Shown here in pieces: positions 17,874-26,457 of a DNA stretch of 64,000 nt. The position numbers and the translations under genes are program-made. The stretch covers positions 62,001 through 126,000 of the forward strand of contig NZ_JABMKZ010000004.1 of the NCBI RefSeq assembly GCF_013204855.1. Direction: 5' to 3'. How positions within the stretch are numbered: position 1 is the first letter of the stretch; each line of letters opens with the position of its first letter. The stretch comes from Paenibacillus alba (lineage in GTDB: Bacteria; Bacillota; Bacilli; Paenibacillales; NBRC-103111). The notes under the pieces are model-generated. The model did not search any database. It saw only the letters and a program-made list of their open reading frames with translations, and was not told where the DNA came from.

Positions 17874-18788
17874 TCATAACTGCACCGTCAATCCCGTTTC
17901 CCGGCTCTCATTAGCAGCCTCCAAGAAGCGAATGATTTCCAGCGTCTCACTTGCCGCAACATCAGGCTCGCCGGTTGCAAACATCTGCATCACCTGTTCC
18001 AGCAGGCTGGCATAATACGGCTTGGCAACTGCGGCTGTGTTGACGAACTGCGTGCCTTTCTCGCGATGGACGAGCCCGCCGAACGTCTTATTTCCCCGGC
18101 GGTTGCCGCGAATCGTGCCCACCCGTCCGTCCGCCCATATTCCGACGACTTGATCGTGATCGGCGTTCGTCGTCGTCCGCACAGATTGGCAGCCCGCGCC
18201 CATCGTGCGGAACAGCATCTCCGCCGTATGGATGCCGTACCAATAAAAGCCCGGCTGCGTTGGTTGAATTTCGAGCGGCCCGTAATAATCCGCGCCTATA
18301 ACTACGCCCTGCTCAGCATCCTGCAGTGCTGCGGTCAATGCCCCCGCATAGCGCAGCGCCGAGCAGCTCATCATCGGGAAGCCGTACTCCCGGCTTAGTG
18401 CTGCCATGGCCCGTGCATCCTCCGAGTTCACCGCAAACGGCTTATCGACGAACACCGGCTTGCGGTAGGCTGCGATGGCTTGCAGCTGCTGCAAGTGCAG
18501 ACGGCCGTCTACCGACAACAGCAGCACCGCATCGCAGCGCTCGGCCACTTCAGCCGGGGAATCCATGATGCTCACACCGTAGTTGTCCGCCAGCTCTTGG
18601 CGAAAGCCGGGCAGTCGCGACCAGCTGAGCTCAAAGTCCGGCGAGCCCCCAGGATAGGCGGCGACAATGCGCCCTCCTGGCACGTGATATTCTTGTGTAT
18701 GATCATTCAGTAGCTTCGCAAAAGCGGAGACATGCGACGTATCCAGCCCAATCATGCCGATTTTTAACGTAGATTCCACCTTGAGCAC
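17874..18788 (-). CDS. Gfo/Idh/MocA-family oxidoreductase
   Basis: A 304-residue NAD(P)-dependent sugar dehydrogenase. N-terminal Rossmann fold begins LKIGMIGLDTSHVSAFAKLL, and the EKP-type motif is VDKPFAVN with the catalytic-site lysine. The C-terminal domain is shorter than in many members, and the usual HxxD/His pair is represented by YWYGIHTAEMLFR. GTG 18788 lies directly behind GGAAGGAA; a second in-frame GTG at 18779 has better spacing. Placed first in the importer operon, so it probably processes the imported glycoside or its sugar (oxidation or epimerisation at a ring carbon). A second, broken copy of the same family lies immediately upstream. Confidence 0.9.
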   Translation of the reverse strand: MLKVESTLKIGMIGLDTSHVSAFAKLLNDHTQEYHVPGGRIVAAYPGGSPDFELSWSRLPGFRQELADNYGVSIMDSPAEVAERCDAVLLLSVDGRLHLQQLQAIAAYRKPVFVDKPFAVNSEDARAMAALSREYGFPMMSCSALRYAGALTAALQDAEQGVVIGADYYGPLEIQPTQPGFYWYGIHTAEMLFRTMGAGCQSVRTTTNADHDQVVGIWADGRVGTIRGNRRGNKTFGGLVHREKGTQFVNTAAVAKPYYASLLEQVMQMFATGEPDVAASETLEIIRFLEAANESRETGLTVQL

Positions 18789-18797
18789 TTCCTTCCG

Positions 18798-19029
18798 TTA
18801 GTTCAAATGGATTTCTTTGTCTGTCCGCGTCGATTCGTAAATCCCCTGAATCAGGTCCACCGACTTTCTTGCTTCTTCACCGTTCACCAACGACGCCCTG
18901 TTTTCCTTCACGGTTTTTAAAATATCGTCTACAACAATGTAATGACTATCCGATGGCACATTCGGCGGCTGTGAGCGCTATCAGCTTATCCATCAACATA
19001 TGGCTTCCCGCTTCGGCACAATCCAGCAT
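18798..19029 (-). pseudogene. Remnant of a second Gfo/Idh/MocA oxidoreductase with internal deletion
   Basis: Two frames of one family are fused here. From 19029 the minus strand reads AEAGSHMLMDKLIALTAAE, the region around the EKP motif of a Gfo/Idh/MocA protein. A shift of frame follows near 18970, after which PPNVPSDSHYIVVDDILK and LVNGEEARKSVDLIQGIYES give the typical C-terminus, ending at a TAA at 18798. About 200 residues between the two pieces are missing. This is decay of a gene formerly upstream of the intact oxidoreductase, too broken to be found as an open frame. Confidence 0.75.
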
Positions 19030-19272
19030 CGTTCTCCCCCCTAATCAGCTTCAGTGGTCTGCCATACCCTGATTGTATGCTCCTCACCAGCCTGCTGCCT
19101 ATCCCCGCTATTTCATCTGGCTCACCTAATTTCGGAAAACCGTAAAACAGTGAAGAATTCGTAAAAGTGGTGATTAACTCTGGAAGCCGCTGCATGTTCA
19201 AAGCTGGCGTTCTCAGTTATAATTTATTTGTAAACACGGATTGGCTAATTGCAGGAAGGAGGGAACCCGTCC

Positions 19273-21495
19273 ATGATGCTCTCTAATCTCAAGCTTCGGG
19301 CAACTGTGAATTCCTTGTTCATCCGGTTGTTCGCCAGCTTTCTCATCGTCGTCGTTATCCTTGTTTCCTTTAATTTCTTCTCCTTGACGTTCTCCAAGAA
19401 CAAAGTCCGGGACGAAGTCATTAATTACAACACTTTGAACTTGAAGTCGACAACAGACAATTATGAGAAAGAATTCGAGCTGATTAAGAACCAACTTATC
19501 AATTTTTATTTCAATGAGAACGTGCAGCTCTTGTACTTCGGCGGGAACTCCATCAACTATGACATTGCCGCCAAGACGATGCAGGACATCCGGCAAATTA
19601 CGGTGAATCCCCTGCTGTTTTTGGATAACTTAATCCTTTATTACCGAAAGCCCTCGCTTGTGCTGGACAAAAACTCCATGACCGCAGACAGCACGTTTTT
19701 CAATAAATTTTACTCCAGCAAAGATTATCCGCTTGCCTTCTGGCAGTCGCAATTCCAAAGTCAAACGAATTTTCGCGTCTATGCGCCATCCAATTTTTAC
19801 GACATTCCATTTGCCAATGATTACAATTCCCTAGGTCAAGCTTTTCCTGTCGTCGTGAAGAACACCTGGACCCAGGACTTCTATATGGCTGCTTTTCTCG
19901 ATATACGCAAAATGTTTCAAGCTTACCACTTGTCCATTAATGACAATTTCTTCATTCTGGATGCGGATGGCAAGCAATTGTTCACCTCTTCCACGGATGC
20001 CAATCTCGGCGCGCCCCCGGCCTACGACTCGGCCAAAGCATATACGAAAAAAGATAACTATTATTACTTTTATCGCAAAGGGTCTGTTTCTGGTCTCATT
20101 TATGTCAACGTCGTGCCTGATGCCTTCATTGCCTCTCAAGTGAAATTAAACGTCTCGCTCGTGTCGCTGCTCATTATTTCCTTGGGCATCAGCATCGTGG
20201 CGTCACTGCTCTTCAGTTTCGGCTTTCATCAACCGATTCGGCGCATGGTCGCTTCTTCTAAACAAGCGAATTCGTCGGTCCCGGTTCACAGCCGCATTAG
20301 CGAGTTCAACCAGCTTGGCAGCCAGATTAACCGTATCCACGAGGATTTGAACAGTAAAAATTCTCAGCTGCAAAGCTTCGCTTATATGAGCAAAGTGAAG
20401 AAAATACGCAGCAATCTGGAGATGGAATTCGTCGACAGACCTTATGTCATCGTACTTTTTGAATTAACGTATATGAAGCGCGGTCAAGACTATAAACGAA
20501 TTGAGCAAAATTGGTCCTACTATATGAGGCAATTCATCGAGCTCGAATTCAAAAAGCATTATTCCGAATCCCTGACATTTCAGATTGAATCGAGCCGGAT
20601 TCTGAGCGTTATCTTCATGGAAGAAAGCGATTATTCCGCTTTAAAGCAATTGTTAAGTCAGATGAAGCACATCTTCGACTTTGATAAAGAAGAAGTATAC
20701 GTTACGATGTCGATCAGCCCTTTCTACACGAGTGCAGCGCAGATGACCGAAGCTTATGATGAAGCGCTTAAACTCAGCAAAAATCGCCGTCTCAACAAAG
20801 AGACGCAAATTATCGACGGCATGGAGGCGCCAGGGTTAGTATCTATGTTCCTGACGCCGCGGCAGGAACATGAGTTCGTTGTCAATTTGCAGGCCGGCAA
20901 TGAAGCCGAAACGCTTCAGATCGTAAACCGCTTCCTCGCCCAGCTGTACAAAAAAGCAGCGACATCGCAGCAATTCTACCATTTTGGCGATGAAATTATT
21001 CATAAGACGCTGAAAATTTTAACCGCCATCCAGGCGGACTACAGTCACTTAGGGGACCAGGCCGTGCTGCGCGAACAGATTTTCGACTGCCATTCGTATG
21101 AGCAGCTAGCCGCCTACTTGGAGAAGTTTCTGACCGCTGCGGTGGATTTGATTCACCGGAAAAAGGATGAACGTGATCCGATTACGGCCTTTGTTTTTGA
21201 GCATTTGGAGAAAAATTATAGCGGAGATATTACGTTGGAACTCGTTGCTGATTTGCTCAACATTTCGAGCGGCTATTTATCGACGTATTTCAAAGATAAA
21301 GCCGGTGTCAATTTCATCGACTACCTGAACGATCTGCGGATCCGCAAGGCCAAGGAGATGCTGCTCGAACCAGGCTCGCTCATCCAAGACGTCGCGCGCA
21401 AGGCGGGGTACCAGAATATGAACTCGTTCAATCGGATGTTCAAAAAGTTCTCCGGCATCACGCCGAGCGAGTTCCGGAAGCAGGCGCTGCCATAG
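19273..21495 (+). CDS. YesN-like AraC regulator with extracytoplasmic sensor
   Basis: A 740-residue membrane-bound AraC/XylS-type regulator. ATG 19273 follows AAGGAGG by 10 nt; the TTG at 19249 overlaps the approach to that site. TM1 about 20-42, an extracytoplasmic dCache-like sensor about 43-290, TM2 about 295-320, a HAMP-like and GGDEF-like middle segment, and two HTH motifs at the C-terminus (LELVADLLNISSGYLSTYFKD and IQDVARKAGYQNMNSFNRMFKKFSG). It is divergent from the importer operon, which it very probably controls in response to a sugar ligand delivered by the binding protein or sensed directly, as in other Paenibacillus lplABC loci. Confidence 0.93.
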   Translation: MMLSNLKLRATVNSLFIRLFASFLIVVVILVSFNFFSLTFSKNKVRDEVINYNTLNLKSTTDNYEKEFELIKNQLINFYFNENVQLLYFGGNSINYDIAAKTMQDIRQITVNPLLFLDNLILYYRKPSLVLDKNSMTADSTFFNKFYSSKDYPLAFWQSQFQSQTNFRVYAPSNFYDIPFANDYNSLGQAFPVVVKNTWTQDFYMAAFLDIRKMFQAYHLSINDNFFILDADGKQLFTSSTDANLGAPPAYDSAKAYTKKDNYYYFYRKGSVSGLIYVNVVPDAFIASQVKLNVSLVSLLIISLGISIVASLLFSFGFHQPIRRMVASSKQANSSVPVHSRISEFNQLGSQINRIHEDLNSKNSQLQSFAYMSKVKKIRSNLEMEFVDRPYVIVLFELTYMKRGQDYKRIEQNWSYYMRQFIELEFKKHYSESLTFQIESSRILSVIFMEESDYSALKQLLSQMKHIFDFDKEEVYVTMSISPFYTSAAQMTEAYDEALKLSKNRRLNKETQIIDGMEAPGLVSMFLTPRQEHEFVVNLQAGNEAETLQIVNRFLAQLYKKAATSQQFYHFGDEIIHKTLKILTAIQADYSHLGDQAVLREQIFDCHSYEQLAAYLEKFLTAAVDLIHRKKDERDPITAFVFEHLEKNYSGDITLELVADLLNISSGYLSTYFKDKAGVNFIDYLNDLRIRKAKEMLLEPGSLIQDVARKAGYQNMNSFNRMFKKFSGITPSEFRKQALP

Positions 21496-21648
21496 GAGCG
21501 CTTGCGCTGGTGGCAGAACGCCCAATGAGAAAACCTCTATCGAGGCCATTCAAAGATGAGCGACCGCGTTTAGAGGTAGGTTTTATCGCCAAATAGAAAG
21601 ACGTTTTCGGGAACCGAAAACTTATACTTTCTATTGTGGTAAGAAAAA

Positions 21649-21678
21649 CAAAAAATCCGCTTTTGCGGATTTTTTTGT
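21649..21678 (+). terminator. Terminator after the YesN-like gene
   Basis: Stem CAAAAAATCCGC/GCGGATTTTTTTG with a short T loop and a T7 run. It works for the plus-strand AraC gene and, because of the A-run, possibly also for the convergent ATPase gene. A second small hairpin (GTTTTCGG/CCGAAAAC) lies at 21603-21621. Confidence 0.85.
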
Positions 21679-21705
21679 TCATTATCCGTAACCCGCGTTA
21701 GAGGG

Positions 21706-23406
21706 CTAGTCTATAAAATCCAAATGTTTCATTCGGTTTATGACAGATAATACTTCATTAATTCTTGGTAATTCAAGCCATCTTTCAAAACCAGGAAAAA
21801 AGGAAGAAAATACAATATCCACGCCTTCTCTCTCCATATCTTCGAGAGCTTTTTTGATCTTTTCATGAAGAAAGATGAGGCGATCCTGATTACTTATAGC
21901 GATTTTTCGAATTAAAAAGGCAATAGCTGCAAGCTGGGCGTGTGATGTGATATTGTAAAGCCCTCTGATATCAATTTGTTCATCGCCTATCATCATGTAT
22001 CCCATGGTTGAAACCATCAGCTTTTCTGTACCACTGCCCTGTGGATAGCTCGAAAAGTGATCGGCGGTTATGTTTCTTTCTATCTCCCATTTTGTATGGG
22101 GGATACGTTCGCGTGGTTTGTCGTGTTCACATAATTTTTTTGCTTCCTGGGTTACGTTTTTTGGCACAAAATTGTCCATCAGGATGATTTGATCCGCAAC
22201 GGATAAAAATTCACCGCTACCTCCAATAACAAGAACGGAAGATACGTGAGCAGCCTCATAAAGCTCTCTGACACGTTCCGAAAAAGGTGTAATGGGTTCA
22301 TGCTTGATTAATGAACGCATTTTGATGTCTTGTATCATAAAATTCGTCGCACTTCTGTCTTCATCAATAAGAAGAAGCTTACACCCGACGTTGATTGCCT
22401 CCATAATATTTGCGGCTTGAGATGTCGAACCTGAGGCGTAGTCAGTCGAAAACTGTTCAGCCGAACTATTGGGTATCCATTTGATGAAAGGCGTAATATT
22501 AATATTTTTTATGGAACGGCCTTCCTCAGCAGATATTTCCATTGCACTTTGATCTGTAATCACAAATTCTCGTCCGTCGCCTATGCTGTGATTGTAAATC
22601 CCCGAATTTAGTGCATCCAGCAATGTGCTTTTACCCGAATAACCACCGCCGGTGATGACCGTCACACCATGCTTTATTCCCATTCCTCGCAAACCACAAA
22701 TTTCAACTTCAACATCTTCTGGGGATGTAAAAGGCAAGGCACCTTCCAGTGGCCCGCTGTTGTCTTTATTTCTTGGCAAAATGCTGCCATTCGCAATAAA
22801 CGCACTATAATCATTGGATTTCAGCCATTCGCGAATCCTATTTTGTTTTTCAACCAATTCATAGGCAGCATTTAATTTGTTGAGATCAGAATTGCCAATT
22901 AACTCCTCCACTTCTTTTGGAAGCATTTTGCAGAGCATGCGCATAGCTTTATCATTATTCTTGAATGGAAGTTGAACGGTAATCATTAAGCATAGATACC
23001 ATTTATCCGAGATGACTTCGACAAAGGATGCATTACGTTGCAACACCACGTTGGTTGGACGAAAACAATAAAAAGCACCATTTTCTTTATCAGAACGTGA
23101 CCGGTTATAGATCAATTTATTTAATGCCTCAATATGAGGAACCCATTCTCTTAATGCAAAATCGGAGAGAACAACTTGATCCCTATTTTCATCTAAGCCG
23201 AGACGTTCAAAAGGTATTTTTATGGTGATACATGGTTTATCGAGTGTGAGTTTATGTGTCCGTTCAATGTGATAGGCCACATCATTATTCCAATAGGTTG
23301 GGTCAGATATTGTCCCCCCTTGATCATAGTATGAACCTTCGTAAATACTACTGTAAGATGACTGTCCGGATTGTAATGAGCGAAAATATTGAGCGAGTCT
23401 TTTAAT
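21706..23406 (-). CDS. ABC-class P-loop ATPase (COG3044 type), probable ATT start
   Basis: Predicted soluble ATPase of the ABC class, 566 residues from 23406 or 524 from GTG 23280. Walker A GGGYSGKSTLL, an ABC-signature-like SGSTSQAANIME, Walker B CKLLLIDEDR and a later switch segment SSVLVIGGSGEFLSV. There are no membrane segments. GTG 23280 has no ribosome site, while the frame stays open 42 codons further to an ATT at 23406 with AAAGGATG in front, and the added residues (KRLAQYFRSLQSG..., IYEGSYYDQGG) read like protein. Either ATT initiates or one base was lost just upstream, where ATG 23412 runs to a stop in the +1 frame. Members of this group resemble RNase L inhibitor-type ATPases; the biological role is unknown. 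Upstream lie a 14-codon ORF and two hairpins. Confidence 0.8.
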   Translation of the reverse strand: MKRLAQYFRSLQSGQSSYSSIYEGSYYDQGGTISDPTYWNNDVAYHIERTHKLTLDKPCITIKIPFERLGLDENRDQVVLSDFALREWVPHIEALNKLIYNRSRSDKENGAFYCFRPTNVVLQRNASFVEVISDKWYLCLMITVQLPFKNNDKAMRMLCKMLPKEVEELIGNSDLNKLNAAYELVEKQNRIREWLKSNDYSAFIANGSILPRNKDNSGPLEGALPFTSPEDVEVEICGLRGMGIKHGVTVITGGGYSGKSTLLDALNSGIYNHSIGDGREFVITDQSAMEISAEEGRSIKNINITPFIKWIPNSSAEQFSTDYASGSTSQAANIMEAINVGCKLLLIDEDRSATNFMIQDIKMRSLIKHEPITPFSERVRELYEAAHVSSVLVIGGSGEFLSVADQIILMDNFVPKNVTQEAKKLCEHDKPRERIPHTKWEIERNITADHFSSYPQGSGTEKLMVSTMGYMMIGDEQIDIRGLYNITSHAQLAAIAFLIRKIAISNQDRLIFLHEKIKKALEDMEREGVDIVFSSFFPGFERWLELPRINEVLSVINRMKHLDFID

Positions 23407-23460
23407 AAAGCATCATCCTTTCATATTTGAAAAGCGGTAATTGTTGCCTTGACCAACCTT

Positions 23461-23524
23461 TTGTCCTAAAAAAATGACAGCCACTCCGTGAGTGGCTGTC
23501 ATAGACGAGCAAGAAAGCTTAAAC
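23461..23524. repeat. Dispersed hairpin repeat, copy 1
   Basis: About 64 bp that match 25517-25579 at roughly 90%: a stem GACAGCCACT/AGTGGCTGTC with an A/T run, then ATAGAC..GCAAGAAAGC. Here it lies 55 bp upstream of the ATPase start on the minus strand, with T7 on that strand, so it may end the upstream unit or attenuate the ATPase gene. Confidence 0.8.
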
Positions 23525-23546
23525 ATTCCTTCTGCCTAAAAATAAA

Positions 23547-23577
23547 AGCCCTGAGAGTGAATCTTACCCTCAGAGCC
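23547..23577 (-). terminator. Second hairpin in the ATPase leader
   Basis: CTGAG/CTCAG-centred hairpin with weak flanking pairs, followed on the minus strand by CTTTTATTTTTA. Lies between the 14-codon ORF and the repeat hairpin. Confidence 0.45.
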
Positions 23578-23599
23578 TGGTGTAATCGAAAAAAAATAA

Positions 23600-23644
23600 C
23601 TAAAAAGCGGCATGAGGATAAGACGTATATTTTGTTGTTTTCAT
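23600..23644 (-). CDS. 14-residue ORF, possible leader peptide
   Basis: Minus-strand ORF encoding MKTTKYTSYPHAAF, with GAGGTG six bases before the ATG. It is too short for a standard gene call. Position, 194 bp ahead of the ATPase start and before two hairpins, is that of a leader peptide in ribosome-mediated attenuation as known for some antibiotic-response genes. No expression evidence; composition (Tyr, Thr, Lys) gives no clear stalling signal. Confidence 0.45.
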   Translation of the reverse strand: MKTTKYTSYPHAAF

Positions 23645-23756
23645 TGTCCTCACCTCGTTACGATTTATTTTTGCAACAACACAATAATAACATTAAGATC
23701 ATCCGCAATATAGGGAAAGATTAATTATAATTAACTCAAACAAGGACTCCTTCGTT

Positions 23757-24270
23757 TCAATCAACCTTGTTTACTCTAATTTCCGTCGTATGATCCTTGA
23801 CATCCGATTGCAGCTCCACGATGTAGATTCCGGTACTGGAGGCTTTGAATGGAGTCGTTCCCGCCAGCTTCTCGTCCACTAGCACTTCTTTGCCATCAGG
23901 TCCGAACACCGTCATTTTTCTTTTTGCAACAGTTGGGATAGCAGGATCAGAACTAGATGTGAAATGATCTTCAAATCGTGCTTTCGCGGGGTCATACTTT
24001 TGCTTTATCAATTGTTCGTCTGTTATGAACGTATAGTCCTTCCCCTCCTCCAGCCTCAATTGATAGAAGATCCCTGCGTTTGAGTTTTTCTTATAATCGG
24101 TCTTCCATTCTCTTCTCACCCATTCGATTGCATAAGCATTATCGACGGAGCTCCCATCCATTACGTTAAACGATACGATCGTACTCGCAGGGGCCACTAA
24201 CCTTATCACACATGCCCTTTAATTTAACAAATTTTCCATCTAAGTTGTCTGTTTTGCCCCCTCATCAACA
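23757..24270 (-). pseudogene. Truncated and frameshifted protein of unknown function
   Basis: The longest open part (GTG 24209 to 23757, 150 residues) has no ribosome site and no signal peptide. It reads VSFNVMDGSSVDNAYAIEW and ends in a strand-rich segment GIYIVELQSDVKDHTTEIRV, suggesting the C-terminus of an extracellular beta-sandwich protein. Directly upstream, in another frame, the minus strand reads GKTDNLDGKFVKLKG, which would join well to VIRLVAPASTIVSF after a one-base change near 24205. The rest of the protein is missing. Family not recognised. Confidence 0.5.
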
Positions 24271-24276
24271 AAATCG

Positions 24277-25458
24277 CTAGAGATAAAAAGAGACTATCGA
24301 AATCGTCCTCTCCAATAATCGCTCCCATATATTCAATTCGTCAAAAAAAGTATCAGGAATACGCTTTGATATCCGAAAATCATCCTGTAACTTTTGCTGA
24401 ATCTCAGCTATAATCGGTCCATCATAAATTGAGCATACTGATTCATTATTAAGATAAAAGGTGCGAGTATCAAAATTAGGGGTACCCGTCATCACAAACT
24501 TTCCATCAATGCTCAAAACCTTTCCATGAAAAAAACCGTTCTGATATAAATAAATTTCCGCCCCATGTTTCAAGAGTTCTCTTAAGTACGGGTATGCAGC
24601 TTGTTTTATCAAGAAATTACTATTAAGCGGAACTAAAATTTTTATAGAAACTCCTCGTTTTCTTGCCTCAAGCAGTTCATCCTCCATTTGCTTTCCTGGA
24701 ATAAAATAAGGTGAGGCAATCACTATCGAATTACTTGCCTTCCTTATCCAGTCTTGATATCGCTCCGCCAATCCTTTTCCGTCCGTAAATAGATACTCAT
24801 AACGCGTATTTCCATTTTTGAGGAAGCCAGTATGAACTGGAAAACTGTCACCAGTGTTACTTTTCCAATCAAGTAAAAATTGTCTTTCCATTTCTTGGGC
24901 GCCGTCACCACTGATACGAAAGTGATAATCCTCCCAATGGCCCAAGCGCTTATCTTGATTTAAATGTTCCTTTCCCATGTTAAAACCGCCAATATATGTG
25001 GTCGTCCCGTCAATCACAATAATCCGACGATGATTCCGATTTTGTAAAGTATAGAAGAGATGAGGAAACTTAGGCTTTCCGCTAAACGTAAATTGCACCC
25101 CAGCCTTTCGTAATCTTTGCCGCATCGATTTCTTAAACAGAAAGCTTCCCATTCGATCTGTCGATAACTTAACTTCAACTCCTTGTTTTGCCTTATCCTC
25201 CAATAAACCAAGGAATTTATTACTAATTTCATCGTTTCGGATGATAAAAAAATGTATATAAATGTACTCTTTCGATTTTTGAATATCGGAAAAGAGCGAA
25301 TCATATAAATCTTGTCCCTCATTATACATCTGAAAATCGGCATAGTGGAAAGGACTTTGTTTGGCCACAGAAGCTTCTTTTACACCTTTTTCAATGTCTA
25401 GATAAACCCATCCTATGAGTAAAAATAGTAACAAAGGTACAAATAATACCTTTTTCAC
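24277..25458 (-). CDS. Phospholipase D / cardiolipin synthase family protein
   Basis: A 393-residue membrane-anchored PLD-family enzyme. GTG 25458 follows AAAGGAG by 8 nt; the longer frame to 25557 would run through a repeat hairpin. One N-terminal helix (VPLLLFLLIGWVYL), then two HKD half-sites. The first is NHRRIIVIDGTTTYIGGFN, with H-x-R in place of the catalytic H-x-K; the second is canonical HGKVLSIDGKFVMTGTPNFD. Family members condense two phosphatidylglycerols to cardiolipin. A Lys-to-Arg change in one half-site might lower or alter activity. Short compared with two-helix ClsA proteins (about 480), closer to the ClsB/YwjE size. Confidence 0.87.
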   Translation of the reverse strand: MKKVLFVPLLLFLLIGWVYLDIEKGVKEASVAKQSPFHYADFQMYNEGQDLYDSLFSDIQKSKEYIYIHFFIIRNDEISNKFLGLLEDKAKQGVEVKLSTDRMGSFLFKKSMRQRLRKAGVQFTFSGKPKFPHLFYTLQNRNHRRIIVIDGTTTYIGGFNMGKEHLNQDKRLGHWEDYHFRISGDGAQEMERQFLLDWKSNTGDSFPVHTGFLKNGNTRYEYLFTDGKGLAERYQDWIRKASNSIVIASPYFIPGKQMEDELLEARKRGVSIKILVPLNSNFLIKQAAYPYLRELLKHGAEIYLYQNGFFHGKVLSIDGKFVMTGTPNFDTRTFYLNNESVCSIYDGPIIAEIQQKLQDDFRISKRIPDTFFDELNIWERLLERTISIVSFYL

Positions 25459-25516
25459 ATAATATTCTCCTTTTTTGTAATTACTATTATCCGGGAATGG
25501 CATTTTTATGCCCAAT

Positions 25517-25579
25517 TTGTCCAAAAAAATAACAGCCACTGCGTAAGTGGCTGTCATAGACCGGCAAGAAAGCTTAAAC
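25517..25579. repeat. Dispersed hairpin repeat, copy 2
   Basis: Second copy of the 23461-23524 element, with stem ACAGCCACT/AGTGGCTGT and the same flank GCAAGAAAGCTTAAAC. It lies 54 bp past the SDR stop and 58 bp ahead of the PLD start on the minus strand; T-run on the minus strand fits an SDR-gene terminator. Confidence 0.8.
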
Positions 25580-25633
25580 GTACCCTGAAATAGGTAAAAG
25601 ATATCCCACGTCCGTCATTTTAACCGAGCATGA

Positions 25634-26428
25634 TTAGTAAATCGTTGGGACCATTCCACCGTCCATACGGATCGGAGAACCTTTGAATGGTGCTGCATAT
25701 GGGCTGCATACAAATGTCGCAAGTCTGCCGATTTCGCTCGGTCTGATGAAACGCTGCAATTCAGATTGCGGGAGATTGGCGGTCATGAAGGTTTTTTCTT
25801 TTTCCTCAAAGGTCATGTTTTCGTCCTGAAAGACGCTTTCGATGATTTGTTGTACATTCTCCGAAAGTGTTGGTCCAGGCATAATCGTATTGACTGTTAC
25901 CTCCGTCCCCACTGTCAATTTGGACAGACTCTTTGATAAAGAGAGAAGCATGGACTTGGTTACGGCATATTGCGGCATTTGTCCGGAAGGCATCACCGCT
26001 TCTTCGCTCGCAATAAAGATGATCCGGCCAAAGCCGTTGTTCAACATGCTGGGCAAATAGAACTTGGAAAGCCCGTTTGCAGCAAGTACGTTGGTCTGAA
26101 TGTATTTATCCCACACGGCGTCGTCTACGTCATCATAGGACAAGATCTCATAAATCCCAGTGTTGTTGACCAAAATATCAACATGCGGGAACTTTTCAAA
26201 CAAGGCTTCCCTCTCAGCGACATTTACGGTATCGGCTGCCGCATTTTGCGGAGAAGTATTCGGATACGCAGACTTGATTTCGCTGACTACGCGTTTTACC
26301 TCTTCGTGATTTCGTCCATTTATAAGGACGTTGACACCTTCTTTGGCCAACTCAATGGCAATTGCTTTGCCGATTCCTTTCGTTGAACCTGTTACCAACG
26401 CCGTTTTGTTATTTAATCCCATATCCAT
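25634..26428 (-). CDS. Short-chain dehydrogenase/reductase
   Basis: A 264-residue classical SDR. Cofactor motif TGSTKGIGKA (16-25), NNTG in place of NNAG, catalytic Ser in IASEEA region and YAVTK with Tyr-xxx-Lys; the C-terminus has the usual IRMDGGM end. ATG 26428 follows AAGGGAG by 9 nt. It lies 29 bp downstream of an AraC regulator on the same strand and is likely co-transcribed and controlled by it. The two-residue change E-E after the catalytic serine is unremarkable. Substrate unknown. Confidence 0.9.
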   Translation of the reverse strand: MDMGLNNKTALVTGSTKGIGKAIAIELAKEGVNVLINGRNHEEVKRVVSEIKSAYPNTSPQNAAADTVNVAEREALFEKFPHVDILVNNTGIYEILSYDDVDDAVWDKYIQTNVLAANGLSKFYLPSMLNNGFGRIIFIASEEAVMPSGQMPQYAVTKSMLLSLSKSLSKLTVGTEVTVNTIMPGPTLSENVQQIIESVFQDENMTFEEKEKTFMTANLPQSELQRFIRPSEIGRLATFVCSPYAAPFKGSPIRMDGGMVPTIY

Positions 26429-26457
26429 GATGCATTGCTCCCTTTTCTGTTCTTCAA

